Source: Firmicutes bacterium UBA4981
Lineage (GTDB): Bacteria > Bacillota > SHA-98 > UBA4971
Direction of reading: 5' to 3'
Length of the DNA stretch: 10,277 nt
Assembly: GCA_002398515.1 (NCBI GenBank)
Contig: DGZL01000026.1
Location: forward strand, 5,115 to 15,391
This document shows positions 1-6,090 of the stretch, one piece after another. The notes beneath the pieces were generated by a model, which worked only from the letters and a program-made list of their open reading frames with translations, made no database searches and was not told where the DNA came from. Made by a program: the position numbers and the translations under genes. Each line of letters begins with the position of its first letter. Position 1 is the first letter of the stretch.

Positions 1-60
1 GCTGTTGCATGCCTCTTGGCACTCTCGAATCCAGCTGTTCTTTCTTCTGCAAAGCCCCCC

Positions 61-108
61 TGAAAAACAGATAGCGCCTTTCAGTCATAAGAGACGAAAG
101 GCGCTATC
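61..108 (-). terminator. T-box intrinsic terminator
   Basis: On the minus strand a perfect 13-bp stem GATAGCGCCTTTC / GAAAGGCGCTATC (108-96 and 82-70) is followed by TGTTTTTC. The loop can add three more pairs (GTC/GAC). The 5' arm lies directly after the T-box sequence. It is therefore the terminator that competes with the antiterminator formed when uncharged tRNA binds. Confidence 0.9.
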
Positions 109-198
109 CTCCCGCGGTACCACTCCGCTTGGCACAAATGCCCACTTTACCCCACGGGGATCACATCAGCTCCCGATACGTTCGCTCCCAGCATAGTG

Positions 199-476
199 GA
201 TCCCTATGCGTTGAATCCTGATGTATTCGAGCCCGACGCGTTGGATCCCAATGCCTTAGATTCCGATGCGTTGGCACCCGATACATTCGATCTCGCATTA
301 CCGGATCCCCATCTGTCAGAGCTCCGTCTATCACATACCGGTCTATCAGGTCTCGATCTACTTGATTCTGACCCGTCAGATCCCGATATGGAGGACCCAG
401 GTCCATCAGATCTCAATAGGTTTCCAGTATAACCTTGGGAATGCCAGATCCCGATACACTAGATCCCGATGGGTTT
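199..476. repeat. Degenerate 15-bp tandem repeat inside the T-box leader
   Basis: Fifteen uninterrupted 15-bp units lie at 199-423, with plus-strand consensus near GATCCCGATGCGTTG. After a 23-bp gap two more units follow at 447-461 and 462-476. Units differ by several bases but the period never slips. The whole array is inside the T-box transcript, between the CCGTTA linker element and the antiterminator. The plus strand reads as an open frame rich in Asp-Pro, but without a ribosome binding site, so it is more likely non-coding. Confidence 0.9.
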
Positions 477-691
477 CCCATATAACGGTGGGAACACCGG
501 CACCGCCTACCACCTGCATATCCTTAACGACAAGGCCCAGAATCCCTGGCACAGGCTTCAACAGGCGACTCCGAGGCGAACTTCAGCCCGGCCACCGAGG
601 CTCTCTCTCACCGGTCAGAGCTCGCTTCTTGCTCTTTCGCCGGCTTACTCCTCCTCTTCATCGTCGGTATCTCAGTCTAGATTATGAATTT

Positions 692-720
692 ACTATATGA
701 TAGCATTGGTGTATTGGCAA
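692..720 (-). promoter_or_regulatory. Promoter of the T-box leader
   Basis: On the minus strand there is a -35 box TTGCCA (720-715), a 17-bp spacer and a -10 box TATAGT (697-692). This is a good match to a housekeeping sigma-70/SigA promoter. Transcription would start near base 685, just before the first conserved parts of the T-box leader. The match and its placement were read directly; activity is inferred. Confidence 0.75.
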
Positions 721-742
721 CTCAATACCTTCCGGTTACCAT

Positions 743-814
743 TTCAAATACATTTTCATGTGAGGCAACGATACCCCTTTCGAATGCATTTTCACATGAT
801 GCAACAGGTACCTT
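743..814. repeat. 36-bp repeat, locus A (two units)
   Basis: Two adjacent 36-bp units (743-778 and 779-814) resemble the five-unit array at 5759-5948. Shared cores are TACATTTTC, GTGAGGCAACGATACC and GCAACAGG. The preceding TTACCATT also matches the flank of the other locus. The repeat stands between the T-box promoter and the broken isomerase gene. There are no spacers, so this is not a CRISPR array. Confidence 0.8.
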
Positions 815-827
815 GTGAAAAAAGCTG

Positions 828-968
828 TCAACGGCCAGTAATTATGAAGATCTTGTCCTTATCCACAGCCTCAATTTCCTCTAAGCCTGAACCGCCTGCA
901 TAGAAGTGGAACGTATCCAGCACCAAGCCGATGTTGGGCCTATCTGTTTCACGGACAATCCTGTAGCA
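828..968 (-). pseudogene. 3' fragment of a TIM-barrel sugar isomerase/epimerase, IolO/IolE-like
   Basis: The minus strand encodes a short peptide that includes RPNIGLVLDTFHFYAGG, followed by SGLEEIEAVDKDKIFII and then TGR and a stop at 828. GLVLDTFHFxxGGS...I...DKIF is the conserved late part of the xylose-isomerase-like TIM-barrel family (sugar phosphate isomerases/epimerases, including inositol pathway enzymes IolE, IolI and IolO). In intact members the next strand carries a metal-binding HxND motif. Here it is missing and the 36-bp repeat begins just beyond. Upstream, the frame closes at a TAG near 1010 and no complete N-terminus exists. It follows iolN on the same strand, so it is plausibly the remains of the next gene of the inositol operon, perhaps the epimerase. 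Family membership is well supported; the exact enzyme is inference. Confidence 0.65.
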
Positions 969-1154
969 CATGTCACGCGTTGACACTCGGTTTTGATCTC
1001 TTCGCAATCGCTACCCTTTTTGAAAGTGATGAATTCGATAGAGTTTATAAGGAAAGAGGAGTCATGACCGGCTTTCTCAATCCCTCCGGATCGGACTCCC
1101 CCTTCGCTTATCAAGTTGCTCTTATGAAGTCAATTTCTTGTCTGCAGATTTCAC
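969..1154 (-). other. Gene-poor stretch after iolN; possible degraded 5' remnant
   Basis: After the iolN stop no intact gene is visible. One minus-strand frame (start at 1114) contains NSIEFITFKKGSDCEEIK, which could be a remnant of a protein start, but I cannot assign it to a family. It is out of frame with the TIM-barrel fragment that follows. A large internal deletion in one ancestral gene would explain both pieces. This is speculative. Confidence 0.3.
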
Positions 1155-2264
1155 TCAAAAACCGATTCTCGGCAACTCATAGACTGATTTCCATCCAGGG
1201 CTACCCGGTTCCTTCAAGAACGGTTCCATTTCCTTGGCTGTTCTTAGAGTGACTTCTTCCACAGGCGGGACTTCTCCCGGTGGGAATACTTCAAGGATTT
1301 GATCGACAACCAGAGTCAGATACTTAAGAATAGCTGCTACCGGCCTCTTCGCCTTTTCTGCTGAAGATAGGCTTGGTTTCCCTACCACACCTTCAGGAGT
1401 AGCCGCTCTCTCAATTGCCATATGGCCTTCGCCTTCGGACCAGCGGTGCGGGCGGCGGAAGGGTTCTACCGACTTGTCAAAATGCCCGTCAGGTAAATAT
1501 CCTTTGCCGTCTGCATCCACTACCACGCTCATATCCACCATACCTTCGGGGAACATCAAAAGGCCTACCGATGTTTCAGCCTCATCAGCATGGACAAAAT
1601 GGGTCTCCAGGCTGTCTTTCCAGTCAACAGGATAGAAGAACTCCCTTACAGCACGGTGCCAATCCATCACCTGGAACACGCCGGGCAGGTGATACCTCTT
1701 CATGAACTCCTGCAGCGCAGCTTCGAGCATCCAGAGTTGACCATGGTTGTTGATTATGATTTGCTTGCGGAATCCGTCGTTCCATAACCCCAGCATTACG
1801 TTGATCATGGTTTCACGAACGACTTCTTCAGGCATGATGACGGTTCCCGGCATCCCCAAATGATGGTATGGGTGTCCGCCGTAATTGAGGGGAGGAAACG
1901 CAAGATTCACAGGCCGTCCCCTCTTCGCTGTATATCTTCTGAGTCCCTCTGCAATCTGAGTCACCATAAAAGTGTCAAGACCGCTTACTGTGTGAATGCC
2001 GTGGTTCTCCGTGCAACCCACAGGAATTATTACCACATCGTTTTTCCTACGATTCTCTATCAACTGATTGCGGACGGTATTCTGGATGTAAGTGCCGGCC
2101 TTTCCCAGTTCGGGCTCAGACGGAATACCGTATTCCTCCAATACGGCGTCGATTTCGTCCTCCGAGGCATCCCATATCTTCTTCTTCAGCCTGCCGACAG
2201 TGTTATCCTCAAAGACTATGGCAGGACACTCAGTAGTCAGCCAAATCTTATCCTTATCTGCCAT
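1155..2264 (-). CDS. iolN: 3-dehydro-scyllo-inosose hydrolase (IolN-type, creatininase family)
   Basis: This 369-aa protein has the creatininase (creatinine amidohydrolase) fold signature. PVGCTENHG gives E86 and H88, with D97 eleven residues after E86, the same E/H/D spacing as the metal ligands of creatininase. Also present are NYGGHPYHHLGMPGT (about 127-141), the NNHGQ loop (H174) and HADEAETS (225-232). A glutamate ligand seen in creatininase is replaced in the HGQ loop. About 75 residues precede the catalytic core. In the Thermotoga maritima inositol pathway, IolN, a zinc-dependent hydrolase, opens the ring of the diketo-inositol made by IolM to give 5-keto-L-gluconate. Assignment here rests on the fold plus the IolM, IolG and regulator neighbours. 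The gene lies 53 bp after iolM and has AAGGGGG about 8 bp before its ATG, so the two are likely co-transcribed. The alternative is a creatininase-family amidohydrolase of unknown substrate. Confidence 0.85.
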   Translation of the reverse strand: MADKDKIWLTTECPAIVFEDNTVGRLKKKIWDASEDEIDAVLEEYGIPSEPELGKAGTYIQNTVRNQLIENRRKNDVVIIPVGCTENHGIHTVSGLDTFMVTQIAEGLRRYTAKRGRPVNLAFPPLNYGGHPYHHLGMPGTVIMPEEVVRETMINVMLGLWNDGFRKQIIINNHGQLWMLEAALQEFMKRYHLPGVFQVMDWHRAVREFFYPVDWKDSLETHFVHADEAETSVGLLMFPEGMVDMSVVVDADGKGYLPDGHFDKSVEPFRRPHRWSEGEGHMAIERAATPEGVVGKPSLSSAEKAKRPVAAILKYLTLVVDQILEVFPPGEVPPVEEVTLRTAKEMEPFLKEPGSPGWKSVYELPRIGF

Positions 2265-2317
2265 TTACGGTTTCCCCCTTTGACATTTCAGGAGCTTCTG
2301 ATATTGCAGACATCGCC

Positions 2318-3511
2318 CTACTTCATGATGCAAGAGATCTTGCAGTCAGTACGGTTGGTGCGTAGTTCAACAATGTTCTCAGGGACCTCTTCCAAAGTAA
2401 TCTTCTTAGTTATCATGGGGGTCATATCCATACCGTCAGCCATTGATTCAATGACTCTGGGGAAAGTCCCGTGTCCGGAGTGTCCCTGCGCGCCTACGAT
2501 CTGAGCTCTCCTGACCTGCAGGACTTCACCGGTCACAGGCATCTTAGCGTCAGCCCTGGCCACTACCACCACTGTGCTGTTTAGGGTGCGTCCTTCCCAA
2601 ATGACCTGCTCGATTCCGGGATAGACTATCGTAGGCAGCCCAGTGGCCTCCAAGAACAGGCTGGCGCCCATACCATCAGTGAGTTCCAGGACTCTCGTGG
2701 CGAAGTCTTCTTTGGTGGGATCGATTAAGTAGTCGGCGCCGAGTTTCTTGCCTAGTTCAGCTCGCTCTTTCATTGGCTCAGAAAGGATTACACGAGCAGC
2801 GCCCATCCGCTTCAGGATTGCGCATGCAGCCACGCCTATCGGACCGCCGCCGCAAATGACGACATTGTCACCGGGACGGATTCCGCCGCCGCGCTCGATC
2901 ACTGCGTTATAGGCCACGGACGTAGGTTCAACTAAGCTACCTGCCAAGAATAGCTCTTCACCTGAATAACGTCTCTTTAGCGGTTCCAGACTCCAGACTA
3001 CCCGAGAAGGCACCACAACGTACTTGGTGAATGCCCCGTGGATGTTAAACCCAAGCTCGTCGAGTTGTTCACAATGGTTGGGATAACCGTCGGCACACGG
3101 TTTACACTGACCGCACCATAGCATCTCTTCTGCCGTAACAGGCTCTCCCGGTGTAAAAGGCCTATTTGTCCTCTTGCTGATTGCCTCAGGACCTGCTTTT
3201 ACCACCACGCCGGAGAACTCATGCCCCAAAATGGCAGGGAAACCCGTCAAACCGGGATAGAATATGTACCCGTCATCGTCAGGCTGGGCCATGTGCACGT
3301 CACTACCGCAAATCCCGCAAGCCTTTACCTCGATTAGCACTTCTTCAGGACCAGGTTCCGGTATCTCGTGATCCAGAATCTCAATTTTCGGGTTGCGCCA
3401 GACCTTGCTCCCGGAATAGGTCTGCTTCTTGTCGATATCTTTGGAGCCAAGTTTGAACTCTGCTTTTGGATCCCAATCCCCCAATAAGGTTACGCCTCTC
3501 ATCTTACCCAC
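2318..3511 (-). CDS. iolM: Scyllo-inosose 3-dehydrogenase (IolM-type zinc alcohol dehydrogenase)
   Basis: This medium-chain zinc-dependent dehydrogenase (397 aa from the chosen start) would oxidise scyllo-inosose with NAD(P)+ to the 3-keto product, which IolN hydrolyses. Catalytic zinc ligands are C65 in CGICGSDVH and H97-E98 in GHEFSG. The structural zinc lobe is C133, C136, C139 and C147 in WCGQCKPCADGYPNHC. The nucleotide-binding motif is CGGGPIG. The N-terminal RGVTLLGDWDPK stretch is longer than in ordinary alcohol dehydrogenases and typical of this subgroup. The frame is open to an ATG at 3559, but that ATG and one at 3547 lie at or before the predicted transcription start and lack a ribosome site. 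GTG at 3511 has AGAGGAG 11 bp upstream; ATG at 3502 is another choice. Substrate is inferred from the neighbours; a sorbitol- or threonine-type dehydrogenase is less likely. Confidence 0.86.
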   Translation of the reverse strand: MGKMRGVTLLGDWDPKAEFKLGSKDIDKKQTYSGSKVWRNPKIEILDHEIPEPGPEEVLIEVKACGICGSDVHMAQPDDDGYIFYPGLTGFPAILGHEFSGVVVKAGPEAISKRTNRPFTPGEPVTAEEMLWCGQCKPCADGYPNHCEQLDELGFNIHGAFTKYVVVPSRVVWSLEPLKRRYSGEELFLAGSLVEPTSVAYNAVIERGGGIRPGDNVVICGGGPIGVAACAILKRMGAARVILSEPMKERAELGKKLGADYLIDPTKEDFATRVLELTDGMGASLFLEATGLPTIVYPGIEQVIWEGRTLNSTVVVVARADAKMPVTGEVLQVRRAQIVGAQGHSGHGTFPRVIESMADGMDMTPMITKKITLEEVPENIVELRTNRTDCKISCIMK

Positions 3512-3554
3512 GGTTTCTTCATCTCCTCTTGTCTTTTCTAAGTCCATAGGAACC

Positions 3555-3584
3555 GTCATAGGTTCCGTAAACGTTTTAAATCAA
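3555..3584 (-). promoter_or_regulatory. iolMN promoter with LacI-type operator
   Basis: The minus strand shows -35 TTGATT (3584-3579), an 18-bp spacer and -10 TATGAC (3560-3555). The operator CGTAAACGTTTTAA (3566-3579 on plus) fills most of the spacer. It matches 12 of 14 bases of the perfect palindrome in front of the repressor gene. A repressor bound here would block RNA polymerase. The promoter implies a start near 3548. The -10 is only a moderate match. Confidence 0.65.
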
Positions 3585-3587
3585 TAG

Positions 3588-3616
3588 TAAAAAAACGCCC
3601 TCTTAAGCAAGAAGGC
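3588..3616 (-). terminator. Terminator between iolG and iolM
   Basis: On the minus strand GCCTTCTT, a 4-base loop GCTT and AAGAGGGC form an 8-bp stem with one G-U pair, followed by GTTTTTTTAC. It begins within the iolG stop codon region. This is a canonical intrinsic terminator. It separates the repressor-iolG transcript from iolMN, which has its own promoter just downstream. Confidence 0.88.
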
Positions 3617-4635
3617 TAACTCCGACTACTGTCTACACATGCGAAACTACCGGTTTTGAGGGATTTGAGTGCAGCATACGCCATCTTAAGTGACATTAAT
3701 CCGTCAATACCGCTTACCGACGGGTCCTTGTCATTGCGGATGCACTCTATAAACTCGCCCATCTCCGCCAGGAAAGAGTCATCATATCGTTCAATAAAGA
3801 AATTGAGCAGTACATCCCCGCTGATAGCATCCTCAGTGTGGAGCCTGACCTCAGTCGGGGTCTTGTTACCTACAATGATAGTCCCTTTTGAGCCGTGGAT
3901 TTCTATTCGTTGGTCATAACCGTACACAGCCTTTCGGCTATTATCAATAGCGCCCATGGCTCCGTTCTTGTATTTAAGGACGACAATAGCAGTATCGATA
4001 TCCCCTGCTTCTCCAATGGCAGGATCCACAAGACAATCGCCGTACGCCATTAGTTCACTCACTTCATCACTAAGCAAGAACCGGGCCATGTCGAAGTCAT
4101 GAATCATCATGTCCAGGAATAATCCCCCGGAACTCTTTACATAAGAAATTGGCGGAGGACCAGGATCTCTGCTTGTTATGCGGACTATGTGAGGGATTCC
4201 GATTTCACCGTTCTTGATCAACTGCTGAGCCTTTTTGAAACTGGGGTCGAATCGTCGGTTGAAACCGACTTGCAGCTTAACTCCTGCCTCTTCCACTGCA
4301 GCCAACGCCTTTTCCGTACGGTCAATCTCTAATGCGATGGGTTTCTCACATAAAATATGCTTCCCTTCGGCAGCCGCTTCCTGAACAATCTGTGCATGTG
4401 TGCCTGTAGGGGAACAGATCACTACTCCATCGATGTCTTCTCTTTGAAGCAGTTTATGGTAATCAGTTTCTACAACAGGGATAGCCAGTTCGTGAGCGAC
4501 GTTGCCGGCAGCCTCCTCCATGATATCTGAGACTGCCACCAGTTCGGCTCCGGGGATCCGGTATTTCAGGTTGCGAGCATGCATCCTTCCGATCCTTCCT
4601 GTGCCGATAAGCCCTAAACGTACCTTCTTCACCAT
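3616..4635 (-). CDS. iolG: Inositol 2-dehydrogenase, Gfo/Idh/MocA family
   Basis: This 339-aa NAD-dependent oxidoreductase would convert myo-inositol to scyllo-inosose, the first pathway step. The N-terminal Rossmann motif is GLIGTGRIGRMHA (8-20). The family EKP motif is at 97-99 (K98). The catalytic pair D175 and H179 lies in LFLDMMIHDFD. Lys, Asp and His occupy the same relative places as K97, D172 and H176 of Bacillus subtilis inositol dehydrogenase. GFNRRFDPSF (124-133) is also typical. Length is normal for the family. The gene starts 19 bp after the repressor gene ends, with GGAGAGGGG before its ATG, and ends in a strong terminator. The family is certain. The inositol substrate is inferred from motif similarity and the IolM/IolN neighbours; related dehydrogenases of this family act on other cyclitols or sugars. 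Confidence 0.9.
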   Translation of the reverse strand: MVKKVRLGLIGTGRIGRMHARNLKYRIPGAELVAVSDIMEEAAGNVAHELAIPVVETDYHKLLQREDIDGVVICSPTGTHAQIVQEAAAEGKHILCEKPIALEIDRTEKALAAVEEAGVKLQVGFNRRFDPSFKKAQQLIKNGEIGIPHIVRITSRDPGPPPISYVKSSGGLFLDMMIHDFDMARFLLSDEVSELMAYGDCLVDPAIGEAGDIDTAIVVLKYKNGAMGAIDNSRKAVYGYDQRIEIHGSKGTIIVGNKTPTEVRLHTEDAISGDVLLNFFIERYDDSFLAEMGEFIECIRNDKDPSVSGIDGLMSLKMAYAALKSLKTGSFACVDSSRS

Positions 4636-4654
4636 GTCTCACCCCTCTCCTGAT

Positions 4655-5662
4655 TTAGCTGGTTTGTCGGACAACTAAGACAGGATCTAAGAGTATTTTT
4701 CTACCGCTGGAATACCCTCCTCCTCTTATTAATTCCATCAACGTGGAAAAAGCCAGTCTCCCCATATCGTACTTGGGTTGAGACACAGTTGTCAGTTGAA
4801 TTTCGGGTAACGAAGCAAACTCAATATCATCAAAGCCTACGACTGCGATGTCTTCTGGAATACTTAGCCCGTTTTCTTTGACTGCTTGGATAACTCCGAG
4901 AGCTAAGAGGTCATTAGCAGCAAAAACAGCGGTGGGCCGGTTGCAGTCATCTGATTTTAGGAGCTGATTCATGATGAAATATCCGCTGTCTCGCTTGAAA
5001 CTACCGGTCTTTATCAGGGACTCGTCCAACGCCAGTCCATTATTGTTCAAGGCCTGAGTATAGCCTTGCAATCGTTCCCGGCTAGCTGATATGTCTTCCT
5101 GTCCGCCGATAAAAGCAATCTTTCGATGGCCTCGTTGTATTAAATACTCAACCGCCTGTTGCGCGCCGAGAATGTTATCTATGATAATCGAAGTGCTGTT
5201 TGCATGATTAATCGCTCTGCTGATAAAGACTGTTTTGATCCCGCTGTCAAGGACTCTCCCTAAGTGCGACACCTCTTCCGAGCTGGGACCGATGATTAGC
5301 CCGTCGACCTGTTTCTGTATCAGGACGTCAAAATATCGTTCCTCTCTTTGTGCGTCCCAGTTGGTATTGCAGAGAAAGATGGTATATCCGGCTTCGACAG
5401 CAGCATCCTCTATCCCTCGGGCCACCTCAGGAAAGAATGGGTTCGTGATGTCGGGAATGATGAGGCCTACAGTTTTCGTCTCTTTCTTGACTAGGCCCTG
5501 GGCAATAGCATTAGGTTGGTACCCCATCTCCAAAGCGATCTTTATGATTCGCTTCTTGGTCTCGTCAGAGACTTCCGGATGGTCATTTAGCGCTCTGGAA
5601 ACCGTCGCATATGAAACCCCGGCTTCCCTTGCCACATCCTTAATCGTGGGAATAACGCTCAT
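4655..5662 (-). CDS. LacI-family transcriptional repressor of the inositol operon
   Basis: This 335-aa regulator has an N-terminal helix-turn-helix (about 6-27, TIKDVAREAGVSYATVSRAL) and the LacI hinge region to about residue 60. The periplasmic-binding-protein-like effector domain follows: VGLIIPDITNPFFPEVARGIE, then DGLIIGPSS, RGHRKIAFIGG, AVFAANDLLALG and AVVGFDDIEFA. It is the first gene of the operon, upstream of iolG. A perfect palindrome of the LacI operator type, with a central CG, lies at its own promoter and a near copy at the iolMN promoter. This suggests autoregulation and control of both transcripts, relieved by an inositol pathway compound. The Thermotoga IolR is, as I recall, from another family (ROK), so this would be a non-orthologous replacement. 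An AGAGG site lies 7 bp before the ATG, while a GGAGG abuts it. The effector is unknown. Confidence 0.93.
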   Translation of the reverse strand: MSVIPTIKDVAREAGVSYATVSRALNDHPEVSDETKKRIIKIALEMGYQPNAIAQGLVKKETKTVGLIIPDITNPFFPEVARGIEDAAVEAGYTIFLCNTNWDAQREERYFDVLIQKQVDGLIIGPSSEEVSHLGRVLDSGIKTVFISRAINHANSTSIIIDNILGAQQAVEYLIQRGHRKIAFIGGQEDISASRERLQGYTQALNNNGLALDESLIKTGSFKRDSGYFIMNQLLKSDDCNRPTAVFAANDLLALGVIQAVKENGLSIPEDIAVVGFDDIEFASLPEIQLTTVSQPKYDMGRLAFSTLMELIRGGGYSSGRKILLDPVLVVRQTS

Positions 5663-5693
5663 CCTCCTACCTCTACCCTACTCCTACTCTTGC

Positions 5694-5707
5694 CGTAAAC
5701 GTTTACG
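5694..5707. promoter_or_regulatory. LacI-type operator, perfect 14-bp palindrome
   Basis: CGTAAACGTTTACG is a perfect palindrome with the central CG expected of LacI-family operators. It begins 6 bp downstream of the -10 box, covering the transcription start, so a bound repressor would block the promoter. A 12/14 copy occurs at 3566-3579. The palindrome and placement are seen; binding by the adjacent repressor is inferred. Confidence 0.85.
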
Positions 5708-5712
5708 AATGT

Positions 5713-5741
5713 ATTATACCAAGCCTTCTTCTGGAAATCAA
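5713..5741 (-). promoter_or_regulatory. Promoter of the repressor-iolG operon
   Basis: The minus strand has -35 TTGATT (5741-5736), a 17-bp spacer and a perfect -10 TATAAT (5718-5713). The predicted start is near 5706, within the operator. It is one of the best promoter matches in the window. Confidence 0.88.
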
Positions 5742-5758
5742 CGGGATTCAGCTACCAT

Positions 5759-5948
5759 TTCGAGTACATTTTCCCGTGAGGCAACGATACCTCGTTCGAG
5801 TACTTTTTTACGTGAGGCAACAGGCAGTCTCGTCTACCATTTTGAGCACATTTCTTCGTGAGGCAACGGTCTTTCGTTCGAGTACATCCTTCCGTAAAGC
5901 TGCCTTCCCTCGTTCCGGTACTTTTCTAAGTGTTGCAGTCGGCAGTTG
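5759..5948. repeat. 36-bp repeat, locus B (five units)
   Basis: Units lie at 5759-5794, 5795-5832 (plus an 8-bp extension), 5841-5876, 5877-5912 and 5913-5948. The consensus begins TTCGAGTACATTTTCCCGTG, continues with AGGCAACGATACC and ends TCG. The first two or three units are well conserved and the last two degenerate. The array sits upstream of the repressor promoter and matches locus A about 5 kb away. Plus-strand frames yield a 12-residue motif like SSTFLREAT, but no credible gene start covers it. Confidence 0.88.
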
Positions 5949-5997
5949 TTTGCTCATTTATCCCTTGTTCTCTCTGCTCTTATTCATCACTTGACGA

Positions 5998-6090
5998 CAA
6001 CCACGCCTGGGCAGGGCCTTCAGGGATAGCCTTCCGGCAGCAGGCTGGATGAACCCGGAAGCCTCCGACTTTAGTCAGGGGAGTCGTCAC
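5998..6090 (+). ncRNA. Probable omega-RNA / right end of an IS605 (IS1341, TnpB) family element, orphan
   Basis: The sequence resembles the 3' non-coding end of TnpB-bearing insertion sequences. Hairpin CTTCCGG/CCGGAAG (6031-6037, 6055-6061) is followed at once by a second hairpin, CCTCCGACT-TT-AGTCAGGGG (6062-6081), then AGTCGTCAC (6082-6090). In TnpB elements this scaffold is the omega (reRNA) guide RNA and the guide starts right after the final hairpin and short tail. Here one base pair of the last stem is a C-A mismatch. No tnpB or tnpA gene lies upstream, where the 36-bp repeats stand instead. It would be a relic or a non-autonomous copy. Identification is by remembered pattern, not by alignment. 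Confidence 0.55.

Larger units (their letters stand above)
61..685 (-). promoter_or_regulatory. T-box riboswitch leader of an aminoacyl-tRNA synthetase operon, probably Phe, with an internal repeat array
   Basis: This minus-strand leader senses uncharged tRNA and controls a gene beyond base 1. Stem I runs from about 670 to 560: AGTA (649-646) of the S-turn sits between GAGG and AGCC, which pair with CCTC and GGCT on the 3' side. The 3' strand of the specifier loop reads GAAGTTCG. UUC (580-578, Phe) followed by a purine is the best specifier; GUU (Val) is the alternative. The linker domain ends in the conserved CCGTTA (about 490). The T-box itself, GGAGTGGTACCGCGG, lies at about 127-112. Its UGGU would pair with the ACCA end of a tRNA with discriminator A, which fits tRNA-Phe. 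The leader is about 625 nt, against the usual 200-300. The excess is a 15-bp repeat array between linker and antiterminator. The synthetase gene itself is not in view and no convincing start codon lies in bases 1-60. Confidence 0.92.

Noticed and set aside
1..60. Start of the aminoacyl-tRNA synthetase gene (ATG at 10-8 on the minus strand).
   Set aside because: AGAGG lies only about one base before this ATG and only three codons are visible, so the call cannot be supported.
196..432. Plus-strand open frame encoding Asp-Pro-rich repeats (MDPYALNPDVFEPDAL...).
   Set aside because: It has no ribosome site and is antisense to a well supported T-box leader. The 15-bp period keeps several frames open by itself.
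816..845. Terminator after the isomerase fragment (T run following GACAGC on the minus strand).
   Set aside because: The stem before the T run is only about three base pairs.
1860..2504. 214-residue plus-strand frame across the iolN/iolM junction.
   Set aside because: It is antisense to two genes with clear catalytic motifs and has no family resemblance.
5235..5861. 208-residue plus-strand frame from inside the repressor gene into the 36-bp repeats.
   Set aside because: Most of it is antisense to the LacI-family gene and its tail is repeat-derived.
743..5948. Possible CRISPR array made of the 36-bp repeats.
   Set aside because: Units are directly adjacent without spacers, diverge in sequence, and no cas gene is present.
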